Of a stretch of DNA of 64,000 nt, positions 44,412 to 53,054 are shown piece after piece. This DNA is from PALSA-911 sp963743035 (GTDB lineage: Bacteria; Pseudomonadota; Alphaproteobacteria; Acetobacterales; Acetobacteraceae), in NCBI GenBank assembly GCA_963743035.1, contig CAVUOB010000003.1:186001-250000 (forward strand), read 5' to 3'. The position numbers were made by a program, and so were the translations under genes. Within the stretch, counting starts at the first letter, position 1, and every line of letters starts with the position of its first letter. A model generated the notes under the pieces. The model saw only the letters and a program-made list of their open reading frames with translations, ran no database searches and had not been told where the DNA came from.

Positions 44412-44518
44412 AGAGCAATATCGCTTGAGGTTGCTTCAACCGAGCGATGGAATTGCTCGCCAAAACAAAGAGGTAGAGTCTGATCGCCGCGTCTATCAGT
44501 GGCGATTAGGTTCTAGCC
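44412..44518 (+). repeat. Interspersed intergenic repeat, copy A
   Basis: AGAGCAATATCGCTTGAGG, TTGCTTCAACCGAGCGATGG, AATTGCTCGCC and AAAACAAAGAGGTAGAG follow one another. A hairpin CTGATCGCC / GGCGATTAG with loop containing GTCTATC comes next. The first part folds as AGAGCAAT..ATTGCTC. It matches copy B at 36808-36898, which lacks about eight bases in the middle. The repeat abuts the stop of the GNAT gene. Confidence 0.75.
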
Positions 44519-44965
44519 TCAGCCCTGCCCGTCCAGCCGCTTCTTCAGGAACGCCCGATGATGGCCGGGCGGATAATCCTCGATCTCGCCGAACACGGTA
44601 TAGCCGAGCTTTTCGTAGAAGCCGCGCGCCTGGAAGCTGAACGTATCGAGCCAGATGCCATGGCAGCCGCGCTCGCGCGCCACCGCCTCGGCCCGTTTCA
44701 GCAGGCGGGTGCCGAGGCCGGCGCCGCGCAGCCGCTCGGGCAGATACACCAGGCCGATATGCATCCAGCCATACCAGGACCAGCCGATCACCCCGCCCTC
44801 GATCGGCGCGTCGGCGGAGGCGCGCAGCAGCAGGCCGAGCTTGCGGACGCCCTCCGGGCCGACCCGCGCGTGGTTGTAGGCGCGCAGGAAGTCCAGCATG
44901 GCCGTCTCGTCGGCGTCGGCAACCTGCTCGGTTTCGATCACGCCGGGAATGACATCGGCGGCCAT
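44519..44965 (-). CDS. GNAT family N-acetyltransferase
   Basis: The 148-residue protein has the acetyl-CoA binding motif ERLRGAGLGTRLLKRAEAVARERGC (R-x-x-G-x-G/A) after WYGWMHIGLVYLP. It ends with SFQARGFYEKLGYTVFGEI, the conserved final strands. The acceptor substrate is not predictable. It follows the HpcH-type aldolase gene by 23 bases on the same strand. Confidence 0.9.
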   Translation of the reverse strand: MAADVIPGVIETEQVADADETAMLDFLRAYNHARVGPEGVRKLGLLLRASADAPIEGGVIGWSWYGWMHIGLVYLPERLRGAGLGTRLLKRAEAVARERGCHGIWLDTFSFQARGFYEKLGYTVFGEIEDYPPGHHRAFLKKRLDGQG

Positions 44966-44988
44966 CGCTCAGCCTCCGGACCGGCGCA

Positions 44989-45792
44989 TCACACGCGGAT
45001 CTCCTGCACCGCCCGCGCCTTCGCCGCCGCCGCTTCCAGCAGGAAGCCAAGATCGGCGCCGGTGGAGACATAGCGCGCGCCCATCTGCACGAATTGCTCG
45101 ACCAGCTTCGGCCGGCTCGCCAGCCCGCCGACGCCGACATGCTTGCCCGCCGCCCGGGCCGCGGCGATGCAGCGCCGATAGGCGGCATGCACCTTCTCGT
45201 GCTCGTACTGGCCGGGAATGCCGAACTCGCCGCACAGATCATTGGTGCCGATCAGCAGCATGTCCACGCCGTCGACGGCCACGATCTCCTCGACATGCTC
45301 CAGCGCATCCACCGTCTCGACCATCACCACCACCATGGTCGCCGCGTTCAGCGCCGCCATCGATTGCGCCGGCGGCATCGAGCGGTAGCCGAGATGCGGC
45401 ATGTTGCCGCCATAGGAGCGTTCGCCGAGCGGCGGGTATTTGGCATAGGCCACCGCCGCGCGGGCGTCGTCGGCGTCGCGGATATGCGGCGCGATGATGC
45501 CGAGCGCGCCGCCGTCCAGCACCCGGGCGATGTATTCCGGCGCGATCGCCGGCACCCGCACGAACGGCGCGATCCCCTCGGCCAGGGCGGCGATGCAGAT
45601 CTGCGAGGTGCTTTCGAGCGAAAAGCTGTTGTGCTCGAGATCGACATACAGCGTGTCGAACCCGGCCGCCTTGGCGATGGCGGCGATCTCCACCCCGCGC
45701 ACCAGCCGCGCCGTCATCGACGCGACCACCCCGCCCGCAGCCAGCTTCTCGCGCACCGAATTGCGAACGCTGTCCGATCGGTCATTGTCCAT
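44989..45792 (-). CDS. HpcH/HpaI family aldolase
   Basis: The 267-residue protein begins with NSVREKLAAGGVVASMTARLVRGVEIAAIAKAAGFDTLYVDLEHNSFSL. It has VMVETVDALEHVEEIVAVDGVDMLLIGTNDL (metal-binding Glu, and the Gly-x-Asn-Asp-Leu motif), as expected of class II pyruvate aldolases. These enzymes cleave 2-keto-4-hydroxy acids to pyruvate and an aldehyde. It is divergent from a 2-hydroxyacid dehydrogenase gene, which could interconvert the related hydroxy/keto acids; that functional link is inference. Confidence 0.9.
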   Translation of the reverse strand: MDNDRSDSVRNSVREKLAAGGVVASMTARLVRGVEIAAIAKAAGFDTLYVDLEHNSFSLESTSQICIAALAEGIAPFVRVPAIAPEYIARVLDGGALGIIAPHIRDADDARAAVAYAKYPPLGERSYGGNMPHLGYRSMPPAQSMAALNAATMVVVMVETVDALEHVEEIVAVDGVDMLLIGTNDLCGEFGIPGQYEHEKVHAAYRRCIAAARAAGKHVGVGGLASRPKLVEQFVQMGARYVSTGADLGFLLEAAAAKARAVQEIRV

Positions 45793-45894
45793 CGGGCTTT
45801 CCTCCAGTTTTGCGCCAGCTTGGCATGGGGGGCCGGGTGCGCGCTATCCTCGGCGCAACGACAGAAGTGCAGCAAGAAAAGGCAGAGGAAAGTC

Positions 45895-46866
45895 ATGGCC
45901 AGGAAGATCGTGCTGATCGACAGCCCGCTGAACGAAAACGACATCGCCCGCGAACTGGTCCCGGCCGGATTCGAGCTGACCCTGCTGCGCGCCGACGCGC
46001 CGGAATTCATGAAGGAGATGCAGGACGCCGAGTATCTGGTCGGCTTCGGCGATCCCAGCGTCAACGATGCGTTCTACAGGAACGCGCCGCAGCTGAAGCT
46101 GGTGCAGCTCACCTCCGCCGGCTATGACCGTTGCGACATCGAGGCGGCGCGCCGCGCCGGCATCCCGATCTGCAACAATGGCGGCGCCAACTCCACCGCG
46201 GTGGCCGAGCACGCGCTGATGCTGATGCTGGCGGTCTCCCGCCGGCTGGTCTGGCAGCACGAAAACGTCGCCGCCGGGCGCTGGCGCGGCAATGACAGCT
46301 CGCAGGCGCGCATGTACGAGCTGCGCGACCGCACGCTGGGGATCATCGGCCTCGGCACCATCGGCAAGAAGGTGGCGCGCCTGGCCCAGGCCTTCGGCAT
46401 GTCCGTGCAGTACTACGACGTGCTGCGCCTCAGCGAGGAGCAGGAGGACGCGCTGGACGTGCGCTTCCGGCTGATGGCGGAGATCCTGCGCAGCTCCGAC
46501 CTCGTCTCCCTGCACGTGCCGCTGCTGCCAGCCACCAGGCACATGATCGGGGCGGCGGAGCTGAAGCTGATGAAGCCCTCCGCCTACCTGATCAACACCT
46601 GCCGCGGCCCGGTGGTGGACGAGCCGGCGCTGATCGAGGCGCTGGGCAACGCCACCATCGCCGGCGCCGGGCTCGACGTGTTCGACCGGGAACCGCCGGC
46701 GGCGGACAATCCGCTGTTCTCCCTGCCCAACGTGGTGCTGACCGCGCATCTGGCCGGCCCGACCTACGACAACCAGTACCACCGGTTCCGCAACGCCTTC
46801 GACAACTGCCAACGGGTGTCGCGTGGTGAAAAGCCGCTCTGGATCATTCCCGAACTGCGTGACTAG
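45895..46866 (+). CDS. D-2-hydroxyacid dehydrogenase, NAD-dependent
   Basis: The 323-residue protein has the Rossmann motif LGIIGLGTIGKKVARLAQAFGM. The catalytic triad lies in INTCRGPVVDEPAL (Arg), GLDVFDREPP (Glu) and VVLTAHLAGPT (His). The N-terminal half matches the flexible substrate-binding domain. It reduces a 2-keto acid or oxidises a D-2-hydroxyacid. The start ATG follows GAGGAAAG. It overlaps the downstream serine hydrolase gene by about eight bases. Confidence 0.93.
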   Translation: MARKIVLIDSPLNENDIARELVPAGFELTLLRADAPEFMKEMQDAEYLVGFGDPSVNDAFYRNAPQLKLVQLTSAGYDRCDIEAARRAGIPICNNGGANSTAVAEHALMLMLAVSRRLVWQHENVAAGRWRGNDSSQARMYELRDRTLGIIGLGTIGKKVARLAQAFGMSVQYYDVLRLSEEQEDALDVRFRLMAEILRSSDLVSLHVPLLPATRHMIGAAELKLMKPSAYLINTCRGPVVDEPALIEALGNATIAGAGLDVFDREPPAADNPLFSLPNVVLTAHLAGPTYDNQYHRFRNAFDNCQRVSRGEKPLWIIPELRD

Positions 46867-48124
46867 CCTGCGCACCAGGCTGGCGGCTCTCGCGCTGCTC
46901 GCCCTGCAGGCGGGCATCGTCCCGCCGGCCAGGGCGGCGGCCGATCCGGTGTTCTCCGACACCGGGCCGGACGCGCAGGCCTATGGCGCCGCGCAGGGCT
47001 ATCCCACCGGCCGCCCGGCCGAGATGAATGCGCAGCCCTACATGGTCGGCTCGTATTCGCATTACGACCGCGTGGTGCGCAGCGTCGCGCGCGTGGCCCG
47101 GGCGCCGGCGGCCTCGCCATTGCGGCGCGCGGCCAGCGAGATCGAGCTGCAATATGCCTATCAGGGCACCCCCCACACGATCGCCGCGTATCTGGACCGC
47201 AATCCCGTGACCGGGCTGCTGATCGCGCGCGGCGACGGCAACGGCGGCGCGGACATCCTCTATGAGCATTATCGTTATGCCCGGACCGACAGCGACCGGT
47301 TGCTGTCGCAATCGATGGCCAAGACGCTGATCGGGATGATGACCGGCATCGCCGTCAGCGAGGGCGCGATCCGCTCGATCGACGATACGGCCGAGACCTA
47401 TGTGCCGGAACTGGCGGGCACGGAATATGGCCGCACGCCCATCCGGGCCCTGCTGCATATGTCCTCCGGCGTCGCCTATCACGAGGTCTATGACGGCCAC
47501 GACGACAGCGCGAAGCTGGGCCGGGGATTAATGGCCGCCGGGCCCTTCGCCGCCGTGAAGCAGTTCAATGTCCGCGATGCCGCGCCCGGCACCCGGTTCT
47601 ACTACGCCGGCGCCGAAACCGAGGTGCTGAGCCTGGTGCTCGCCGCCGCGATCCACGGCTCGGTCCCCGAATACCTGCAGTCGCGGATCTGGCAGCCTTT
47701 GGGCGCCGAGGCGGACGCGTTCTGGCAGACCGACCCCACCGGCCATCCGCTGGGCTATTGCTGCTTCAATGCCACGCTGCGCGACTGGGCGCGGATCGGC
47801 CTGATGCTGGCGCAGGACGGCGCCTGGAATGGCAGGCAGATCGTGCCGAAGCCATGGCTGCAGGACGCCACCACGGTCAGCCCCGACAGCCCCTACCTGG
47901 CACCGCGACGCGCGACGCCGTTCCTCGGCTATGGCTACCAGGTCTGGCTGTTTCCGGGCGAGCGCCGGCAATTCGCGCTGCTGGGCATCCATGGCCAATC
48001 CATCTTCATCGACCCTGCATCCAGGCTCGTGATGGTGCAGACCGCCGTGCAGGTGCCGCCGACCGGCGGAAGGGGCGAGGCCTTCGCGCTGTGGCGCGCG
48101 CTGGTCGGCGCCTATGGCAACTGA
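46859..48124 (+). CDS. Class C beta-lactamase-fold serine hydrolase
   Basis: About 421 residues with an export signal (SLRTRLAALALLALQAGIVPPARAA). The active-site motif is SQSMAKTLIGMMTGIAVSEG (Ser-x-x-Lys); the Tyr motif is probably at FYYAGAETEVLSLVL (Tyr-x-x-Ala). Related proteins include 6-aminohexanoate-dimer hydrolases and esterases of family VIII, so it need not act on beta-lactams. The GTG at 46859 overlaps the preceding gene's stop. The protein is predicted periplasmic. Confidence 0.87.
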   Translation: MTSLRTRLAALALLALQAGIVPPARAAADPVFSDTGPDAQAYGAAQGYPTGRPAEMNAQPYMVGSYSHYDRVVRSVARVARAPAASPLRRAASEIELQYAYQGTPHTIAAYLDRNPVTGLLIARGDGNGGADILYEHYRYARTDSDRLLSQSMAKTLIGMMTGIAVSEGAIRSIDDTAETYVPELAGTEYGRTPIRALLHMSSGVAYHEVYDGHDDSAKLGRGLMAAGPFAAVKQFNVRDAAPGTRFYYAGAETEVLSLVLAAAIHGSVPEYLQSRIWQPLGAEADAFWQTDPTGHPLGYCCFNATLRDWARIGLMLAQDGAWNGRQIVPKPWLQDATTVSPDSPYLAPRRATPFLGYGYQVWLFPGERRQFALLGIHGQSIFIDPASRLVMVQTAVQVPPTGGRGEAFALWRALVGAYGN

Positions 48125-49098
48125 GTACCCGTCTCCGCGCCGGCCTCTGCGTCGGTCCCGGCGCTGATCGCCAGCGCGCGGGCATAGACCACCTTGCGCG
48201 GCAGCCCGGTCGCCGCCGCCACCAGGGCGGCGGCGTCCTTCACGCTGTGGCTGGCCAGGGCCGATTTCAGCGCCCCGTCCAGGTCTTCCGGGTCCGCCTG
48301 CTCCGGCGGGCCGACCAGCACGGTGATCTCGCCGCGCGCCTCCTGCGCCGCGTAATGCGCCGCGAGCTCGGCCAGCGTGCCGCGCCGGACCTCCTCGAAT
48401 TTCTTGGTCAGCTCGCGCGCCACCGCCGCCTGGCGCGGCCCGAACGCCGCCTCCATGTCGGCCAGCGCCTCGGCCAGGCGGTGCGGCGCCTCGTGCCAGA
48501 TCAGCGTCGCCGACAGCCCGGCCCGCTCCGCGGCGCGCAGCCCGCCGAAGGCGGCGCGGCGGGCGGCCTGGCGCGGCGGCGGGAAGCCCAGGAACAGGAA
48601 GGGAAGCGGCGGCAGGCCGGACAGCACCAAAGCGGTGACGGCGGCATTCGCCCCGGGCGCCACGCCGATGGGCAGCCCCTCGGCGATGGCCGCGCGCACC
48701 AGCCGGTAGCCGGGGTCGGAGACCAGGGGCATGCCGGCATCGGACACCAGCGCGAGGCGCTTGCCCTGGCGCAGCAGCGCCAGCAGCGAGGGGATGCGCT
48801 GGTCCTCGTTATGCTCGTGCAGCGGCTGCAGCGGGCCGGTGATGCCGAAGGCATTGAGCAGCCGGCCGGTATGTCGTGTATCCTCGCACAGGATCACGTC
48901 GGCGGATTCCAGCGCCTGGCGCGCGCGGGGCGTCATGTCGCCAAGGTTGCCGATCGGCGTGGAAACCAGCACAAGTCCAGCTGCCGGGGCGGTCCAGCCC
49001 CCAATCTGGGTATCGGTCTGCCGATCGGGGGAACCGCCGCATGCGTCGTTCGCGCTTTTCAGCTCTGGTGAAATTTTCGGCTTTTCGGGATTGGTCAT
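48112..49098 (-). CDS. rsmI: 16S rRNA (cytidine(1402)-2'-O)-methyltransferase
   Basis: The 328-residue protein contains LVLVSTPIGNLGDMTPRARQALESADVILCEDTRHTGRLL, LVSDAGMPLVSDPGYRLV, GANAAVTALVLSGLPPLPFLFLGFPP and FGPRQAAVARELTKKFEEVRRG, a complete RsmI. It 2'-O-methylates C1402 in the ribosomal decoding centre. Its first 58 bases overlap the divergently encoded LpoA-like lipoprotein gene, a common rsmI-lpoA divergent arrangement. It ends 13 bases inside the convergent serine hydrolase gene. Confidence 0.95.
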   Translation of the reverse strand: MTNPEKPKISPELKSANDACGGSPDRQTDTQIGGWTAPAAGLVLVSTPIGNLGDMTPRARQALESADVILCEDTRHTGRLLNAFGITGPLQPLHEHNEDQRIPSLLALLRQGKRLALVSDAGMPLVSDPGYRLVRAAIAEGLPIGVAPGANAAVTALVLSGLPPLPFLFLGFPPPRQAARRAAFGGLRAAERAGLSATLIWHEAPHRLAEALADMEAAFGPRQAAVARELTKKFEEVRRGTLAELAAHYAAQEARGEITVLVGPPEQADPEDLDGALKSALASHSVKDAAALVAAATGLPRKVVYARALAISAGTDAEAGAETGTQLP

Positions 49099-50354
49099 CA
49101 CGGGCTGGCTCTCTCCTGTTCGCCACCCTAGCACTTGCCGGCTGCGTGGCGACGGGCGGCGTCGCGCCGTCGCGTCCGGGCGTGCCTTTCGGCGCGCCGC
49201 AGCCGATCACCGGCCAGCACGGGCTGCCCGCGCAGCCCGGCCGCGACGTCGCGATCCTGCTGCCGCTGAGCGGCCCGCGCGCGGACGTGGGCGCGAGCAT
49301 GCTGAACGCGGCGAAGCTGGCGCTCGATGCGCCGGACGCGCCGCGGCTGATCAGCAAGGACACCGCCGGCACGCCCGAGGGCGCCGCCGCCGCCGCGCGC
49401 GCGGCGATCGCCGGCGGGGCCGGGATGATCCTGGGGCCGCTGACCTCGGCCGAGACCGCCGCCGTCGCGCCGATCGCGCGCGAGGCCGGGATCGCCGTGC
49501 TGGCCTTCACCAACGATTCGGCCCAGGCTCAGCCCGGGGTGTGGACGCTCGGCATCACGCCGCTCCAGCAGGTGCGCCGCCTGGTCGATGTCGCCCAGGG
49601 CAGCGGCAAGACCCGCTTCTCCGCCTTCCTGCCGGAAAATGATTTCGGCCACGCGATGGGCCAGGCGCTGACCGCGACGACCGAGCAGCGGGGCATGCCG
49701 GCGCCGAATGTCGTGCAGTACTCGGGCACCGGCATGGCCGCGATCAATGCCGGCATGCGCAACGTCTCCGGCTATGCCAGCCGGCGCGGGGTGATGGACG
49801 CGGAGATCCGCGCCGCCCGCGCCAAGCTGTCGGCCGAGGGCCGCCACGAGGCCGCCGAGATCGCCAAGCGCGCGGTGCCGGCGCCGGATTTCGACTCGCT
49901 GCTGCTGGCCGATGCCGGCGAGCCGCTGGCGGAGATCGCCTCGCTGATGGCCTATTACGACCTCGACCGCAGCTCGATCCAGGTCTTCGGCCCGGCCCTG
50001 TGGGGCAATCCGGCCAGCCAGTCCGGCCAGTTCCCCGGCGCGCTCTTTGCCGCCCCCGATCCGGCCGGGCGGGCCGAGTTCGTGCAGGCCTACACCGCCA
50101 AATTCGGCGCCCCGCCCTCGCCGGTCGCCGACCTGGCGGTGGACGCCGCCGCCATCGCCCGGCTGCTCGCCGCCGGGCCCGGCTATTCGATCGGCGCGCT
50201 GACCAAGCCCGAAGGCTATGCCGGCGTGGACGGCCCGCTCGCCCTGCTGGCGGACGGGCAGGTCCGCCGCGGCCTGGCGGTGTTCCGGGTGCAGCGCGGC
50301 GGTGCGCAGATGGCCGAGCCGGCGCCCACCACATTCACCTCGCCCGGCTTCTGA
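49041..50354 (+). CDS. LpoA-like penicillin-binding-protein activator lipoprotein (Peripla_BP_6 fold)
   Basis: The 437-residue protein has a lipoprotein signal ending FATLALAGC. GRDVAILLPLSGPRADVGASMLNAAKLAL opens a periplasmic-binding-protein type I fold, which continues with GAGMILGPLTSAETAAVAPIA and DSLLLADAGEPLAEIASLMAYYDLDRS. The divergent neighbour rsmI is the classical partner of lpoA, whose product activates PBP1A from the outer membrane. The N-terminal TPR part of gammaproteobacterial LpoA is missing, so activation itself is inferred. Confidence 0.82.
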   Translation: MRRSRFSALVKFSAFRDWSSRAGSLLFATLALAGCVATGGVAPSRPGVPFGAPQPITGQHGLPAQPGRDVAILLPLSGPRADVGASMLNAAKLALDAPDAPRLISKDTAGTPEGAAAAARAAIAGGAGMILGPLTSAETAAVAPIAREAGIAVLAFTNDSAQAQPGVWTLGITPLQQVRRLVDVAQGSGKTRFSAFLPENDFGHAMGQALTATTEQRGMPAPNVVQYSGTGMAAINAGMRNVSGYASRRGVMDAEIRAARAKLSAEGRHEAAEIAKRAVPAPDFDSLLLADAGEPLAEIASLMAYYDLDRSSIQVFGPALWGNPASQSGQFPGALFAAPDPAGRAEFVQAYTAKFGAPPSPVADLAVDAAAIARLLAAGPGYSIGALTKPEGYAGVDGPLALLADGQVRRGLAVFRVQRGGAQMAEPAPTTFTSPGF

Positions 50355-50419
50355 TCCGACTACACTGGACTCTCCATCGGGCGCTCCATCGGGCGTTCTG
50401 GCGAAGGGAAACCGATACG

Positions 50420-51829
50420 GTGCGACCTCGCAGCCTGTTCCTGACCGTGGCCGTGCTGGCCGGCGTGCCGGTCCTGGCCCTCGCCGTGCTCGCCGCCACC
50501 GGCGCCGCGGCGACCGGACCGGCGCTGCTCGCCATGGCGGTGACCGGCCTCGCGGCTGTCTGCATCGCCCTGCTCTGGAGCCGCGACCTGGAGGTGCTGT
50601 CCGACACGCTGCGCCAGGCGATCACCGAGGATCTGCCCGCGCCGGCGCCGGCCTGCCCGGTGCTGCCGCCGATGGAGCGGCTGATGCGCGACATCGAACG
50701 GCTCTCCCGCCAGATCGCCGAACGCTCGGCGCTGGTCGAGCGGCTGCGGCTTGCCGACGAGTCGATCGTCGAGCGGCTGCCCGATCCGCTGATCGTGCTC
50801 GGCGCGGACCGCTCCATCCGGCGCACCAACGCTGCCGCCCGCAGCGCGTTCGGCGCCGACATCCAGGCAGTGCTGCGCAATCCCGGTCTGCGCGCCGCGA
50901 TCGACCGCGCGCTCGCCCCCTCGCCGGCCGGCAGCGCCGAGACCGCGGCGGTGACCCTGCCGGTGCCGGTCCAGCGCGATGTCCATGCCGTGGTCATTCC
51001 CATCGACCCGCCCTTGTCCGATGGCGGCCGCGCCGTGGTGGTGCTGTCGGACCGCACGCGGGAGCGGGCGCTGGAGCGCATGCGGGCCGATTTCGTCGCC
51101 AATGCGAGCCACGAGCTGCGCACCCCGCTGGCCAGCATGATCGGCTTCATCGACACGCTGCGCGGCCCGGCGGCCGACGATGCCCCGGCCCAGCGCCGCT
51201 TCCTCGGCATCATGGCCGAGCAGGGCGCGCGCATGAACCGGCTGATCGACGACCTGCTCAGCCTGTCGCGGATCGAGCTGGTGGAGCACCAGCCGCCATC
51301 GGCGGCGGTGGACCTCGCCTCGCTGCTGCGCAACATCGCCGCCGGCTTCGAGCCGCGCCTCAGGGAGCGCGGCGTGACCGTCGACCTGCAGCTTCACGCC
51401 ACCCTGCCGCTGGCGCTCGGCGATGCCGATCAGCTCTCCCAGGTGGCGCAGAACCTGCTGGACAACGCGATCAAATACGGCCGCGAGGGCGGCGTCGTCC
51501 GCGTCGAGGCCGCGCCGGCCGAGGCGGGGACGTGGTTTCCGTCCCGCCCGGGCGTGCTGCTCTCGGTCGCCGACCAGGGCGCGGGCATCGAGCGCGAGCA
51601 CCTGCCGCGGCTGACCGAACGCTTCTACCGCGTCGACCAGGGCCGCTCGCGCAATGTCGGCGGCACCGGCCTCGGCCTCGCGATCGTCAAGCACATCGTC
51701 AACCGCCATCGCGGCCAGATGCGCATCGACAGCGAGCTCGGCGTCGGCACCACCATCAGCATCTGGCTGCCGGAGGCGGCCGGCCGACCGGCTTCCCCGG
51801 GGATGAAGCAGGGACCCCAAATCACCTGA
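50420..51829 (+). CDS. PhoR-like sensor histidine kinase
   Basis: The 469-residue protein has two N-terminal membrane helices (residues 5-50), a short PAS-like domain (DESIVERLPDPLIVLGADRSIRRTNAAARSAFGAD), then HisKA with NASHELRTPLASMIGFIDTLRG. The ATPase boxes are NLLDNAIKYGREGG, SVADQGAGIEREHLPRLTERFYRVD and GGTGLGLAIVKHIVNRHRG. This matches PhoR of the phosphate regulon. The usual pst-phoU-phoB genes are not adjacent; a DUF2235 gene follows, so the specific role is uncertain. GTG 50420 has AAGGGAA upstream. Confidence 0.88.
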   Translation: MRPRSLFLTVAVLAGVPVLALAVLAATGAAATGPALLAMAVTGLAAVCIALLWSRDLEVLSDTLRQAITEDLPAPAPACPVLPPMERLMRDIERLSRQIAERSALVERLRLADESIVERLPDPLIVLGADRSIRRTNAAARSAFGADIQAVLRNPGLRAAIDRALAPSPAGSAETAAVTLPVPVQRDVHAVVIPIDPPLSDGGRAVVVLSDRTRERALERMRADFVANASHELRTPLASMIGFIDTLRGPAADDAPAQRRFLGIMAEQGARMNRLIDDLLSLSRIELVEHQPPSAAVDLASLLRNIAAGFEPRLRERGVTVDLQLHATLPLALGDADQLSQVAQNLLDNAIKYGREGGVVRVEAAPAEAGTWFPSRPGVLLSVADQGAGIEREHLPRLTERFYRVDQGRSRNVGGTGLGLAIVKHIVNRHRGQMRIDSELGVGTTISIWLPEAAGRPASPGMKQGPQIT

Positions 51830-51845
51830 TACAGGGAGATCCGCC

Positions 51846-53054
51846 ATGGCGACCGACATCGTTCCGCCCACCCGCCGGCTGGTGATCTGCTGCGACGGCA
51901 CCTGGAACAGCGCCGGCGCGCCCGACGCCGCCACCAACGTGCTGCGCCTGGCGCGGGCGGTGAAGGCGGTCACTACCGGCACGCCAGAGCGGCCGGGCAT
52001 TCCGCAGATCGTGCATTACGAGGCCGGCGTCGGCACCGGCAACTGGGTCGACCGGGTGGCCGGCGGCGCCGTCGGGGTCGGGCTGACGCGCAACCTCCGC
52101 GACGCCTATGCCTTCATCGTCGACAACTACCAGCCCGGGGCGGAGATCTTGCTGTTCGGCTTCTCCCGCGGGGCCTACACGGCGCGCGCGCTGGGCGGCC
52201 TGATCCAGACCATCGGCCTGCTGGAGACGCGCGACATGGGCGGTTTCCCGGATGCCTGGGCCTGGTACCGCCAGCCGCGGCGGGAGCATCACCAGGCCGC
52301 GTTCGAGGCCAGGTTCCCCGACCGGGTCCGCGACGTGGCGATCCGCTGCATCGGCGTCTGGGACACGGTGGGCTCGCTCGGCATTCCCGCCAGTGGACCC
52401 GGCATGCTGCTGCGCAAGGTCCTGCCCCGCGGCGTGTTCTGCACCGACCAGTACCAGTTCCTGGACACCAAGCTCGGCCCGCGCGTGCAGCACGCCTTCC
52501 AGGCGCTGGCGATCAACGAAAAGCGCAGCACCTTCCGCCCGACGCTCTGGCAGCGCCACCCGGACGCGCCCGCCAGCCAGGTGCTGCGCCAGGTCTGGTT
52601 CCCCGGCGTGCACAGCGATGTCGGCGGCGGCTATGCCGAGCATGGCACGTCCGATATCGCCTATCTCTGGATGATCGCGCAGATCCGGAAGCTGCTGGAA
52701 CTCGACGACGAGGAGATCCGCGCCGGCCTGGATACCCGCAAGGCATATGGCACGGACGTCCTGCACGATACCTATACCCGATTCTGGAAGCTGTTCGGCC
52801 CCTATCAGCGGCATTTCGACCGGCTGGAGCAGGACGGCCATGCCGTGCACCAGAGCGCGTTGGACCGGATCAAGGCGGACACGACCTATGAACCCAACCG
52901 GAGAATCGAGGGGAAGCACGAGGCGGTCGAGCCGTATTCGGACATCGAGGCCGGCTTCCGGTGGACACAGACGCCCTGGCGGACGCGTCCGCCACTGGTC
53001 ACACCGCGCAGCGGCATCTGCGATCGCATCGTGCAGTTCCTCGGCGGCGACTAG
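51846..53054 (+). CDS. DUF2235 alpha/beta-hydrolase-like protein
   Basis: The 402-residue protein has RRLVICCDGTWNSAG at the start and the nucleophile elbow ILLFGFSRGAYTARALGGLIQTIGLL (Gly-x-Ser-x-Gly). WDTVGSLGIP and FPGVHSDVGGGYAEHG supply Asp and His candidates. The DUF2235 family includes type VI secretion phospholipase effectors (Tle1 type), but many members are cytoplasmic and housekeeping, and no T6SS gene is present here. Its TAG stop overlaps the opposite-strand stop of the AmpG-like gene in the tetranucleotide CTAG. Confidence 0.88.
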   Translation: MATDIVPPTRRLVICCDGTWNSAGAPDAATNVLRLARAVKAVTTGTPERPGIPQIVHYEAGVGTGNWVDRVAGGAVGVGLTRNLRDAYAFIVDNYQPGAEILLFGFSRGAYTARALGGLIQTIGLLETRDMGGFPDAWAWYRQPRREHHQAAFEARFPDRVRDVAIRCIGVWDTVGSLGIPASGPGMLLRKVLPRGVFCTDQYQFLDTKLGPRVQHAFQALAINEKRSTFRPTLWQRHPDAPASQVLRQVWFPGVHSDVGGGYAEHGTSDIAYLWMIAQIRKLLELDDEEIRAGLDTRKAYGTDVLHDTYTRFWKLFGPYQRHFDRLEQDGHAVHQSALDRIKADTTYEPNRRIEGKHEAVEPYSDIEAGFRWTQTPWRTRPPLVTPRSGICDRIVQFLGGD

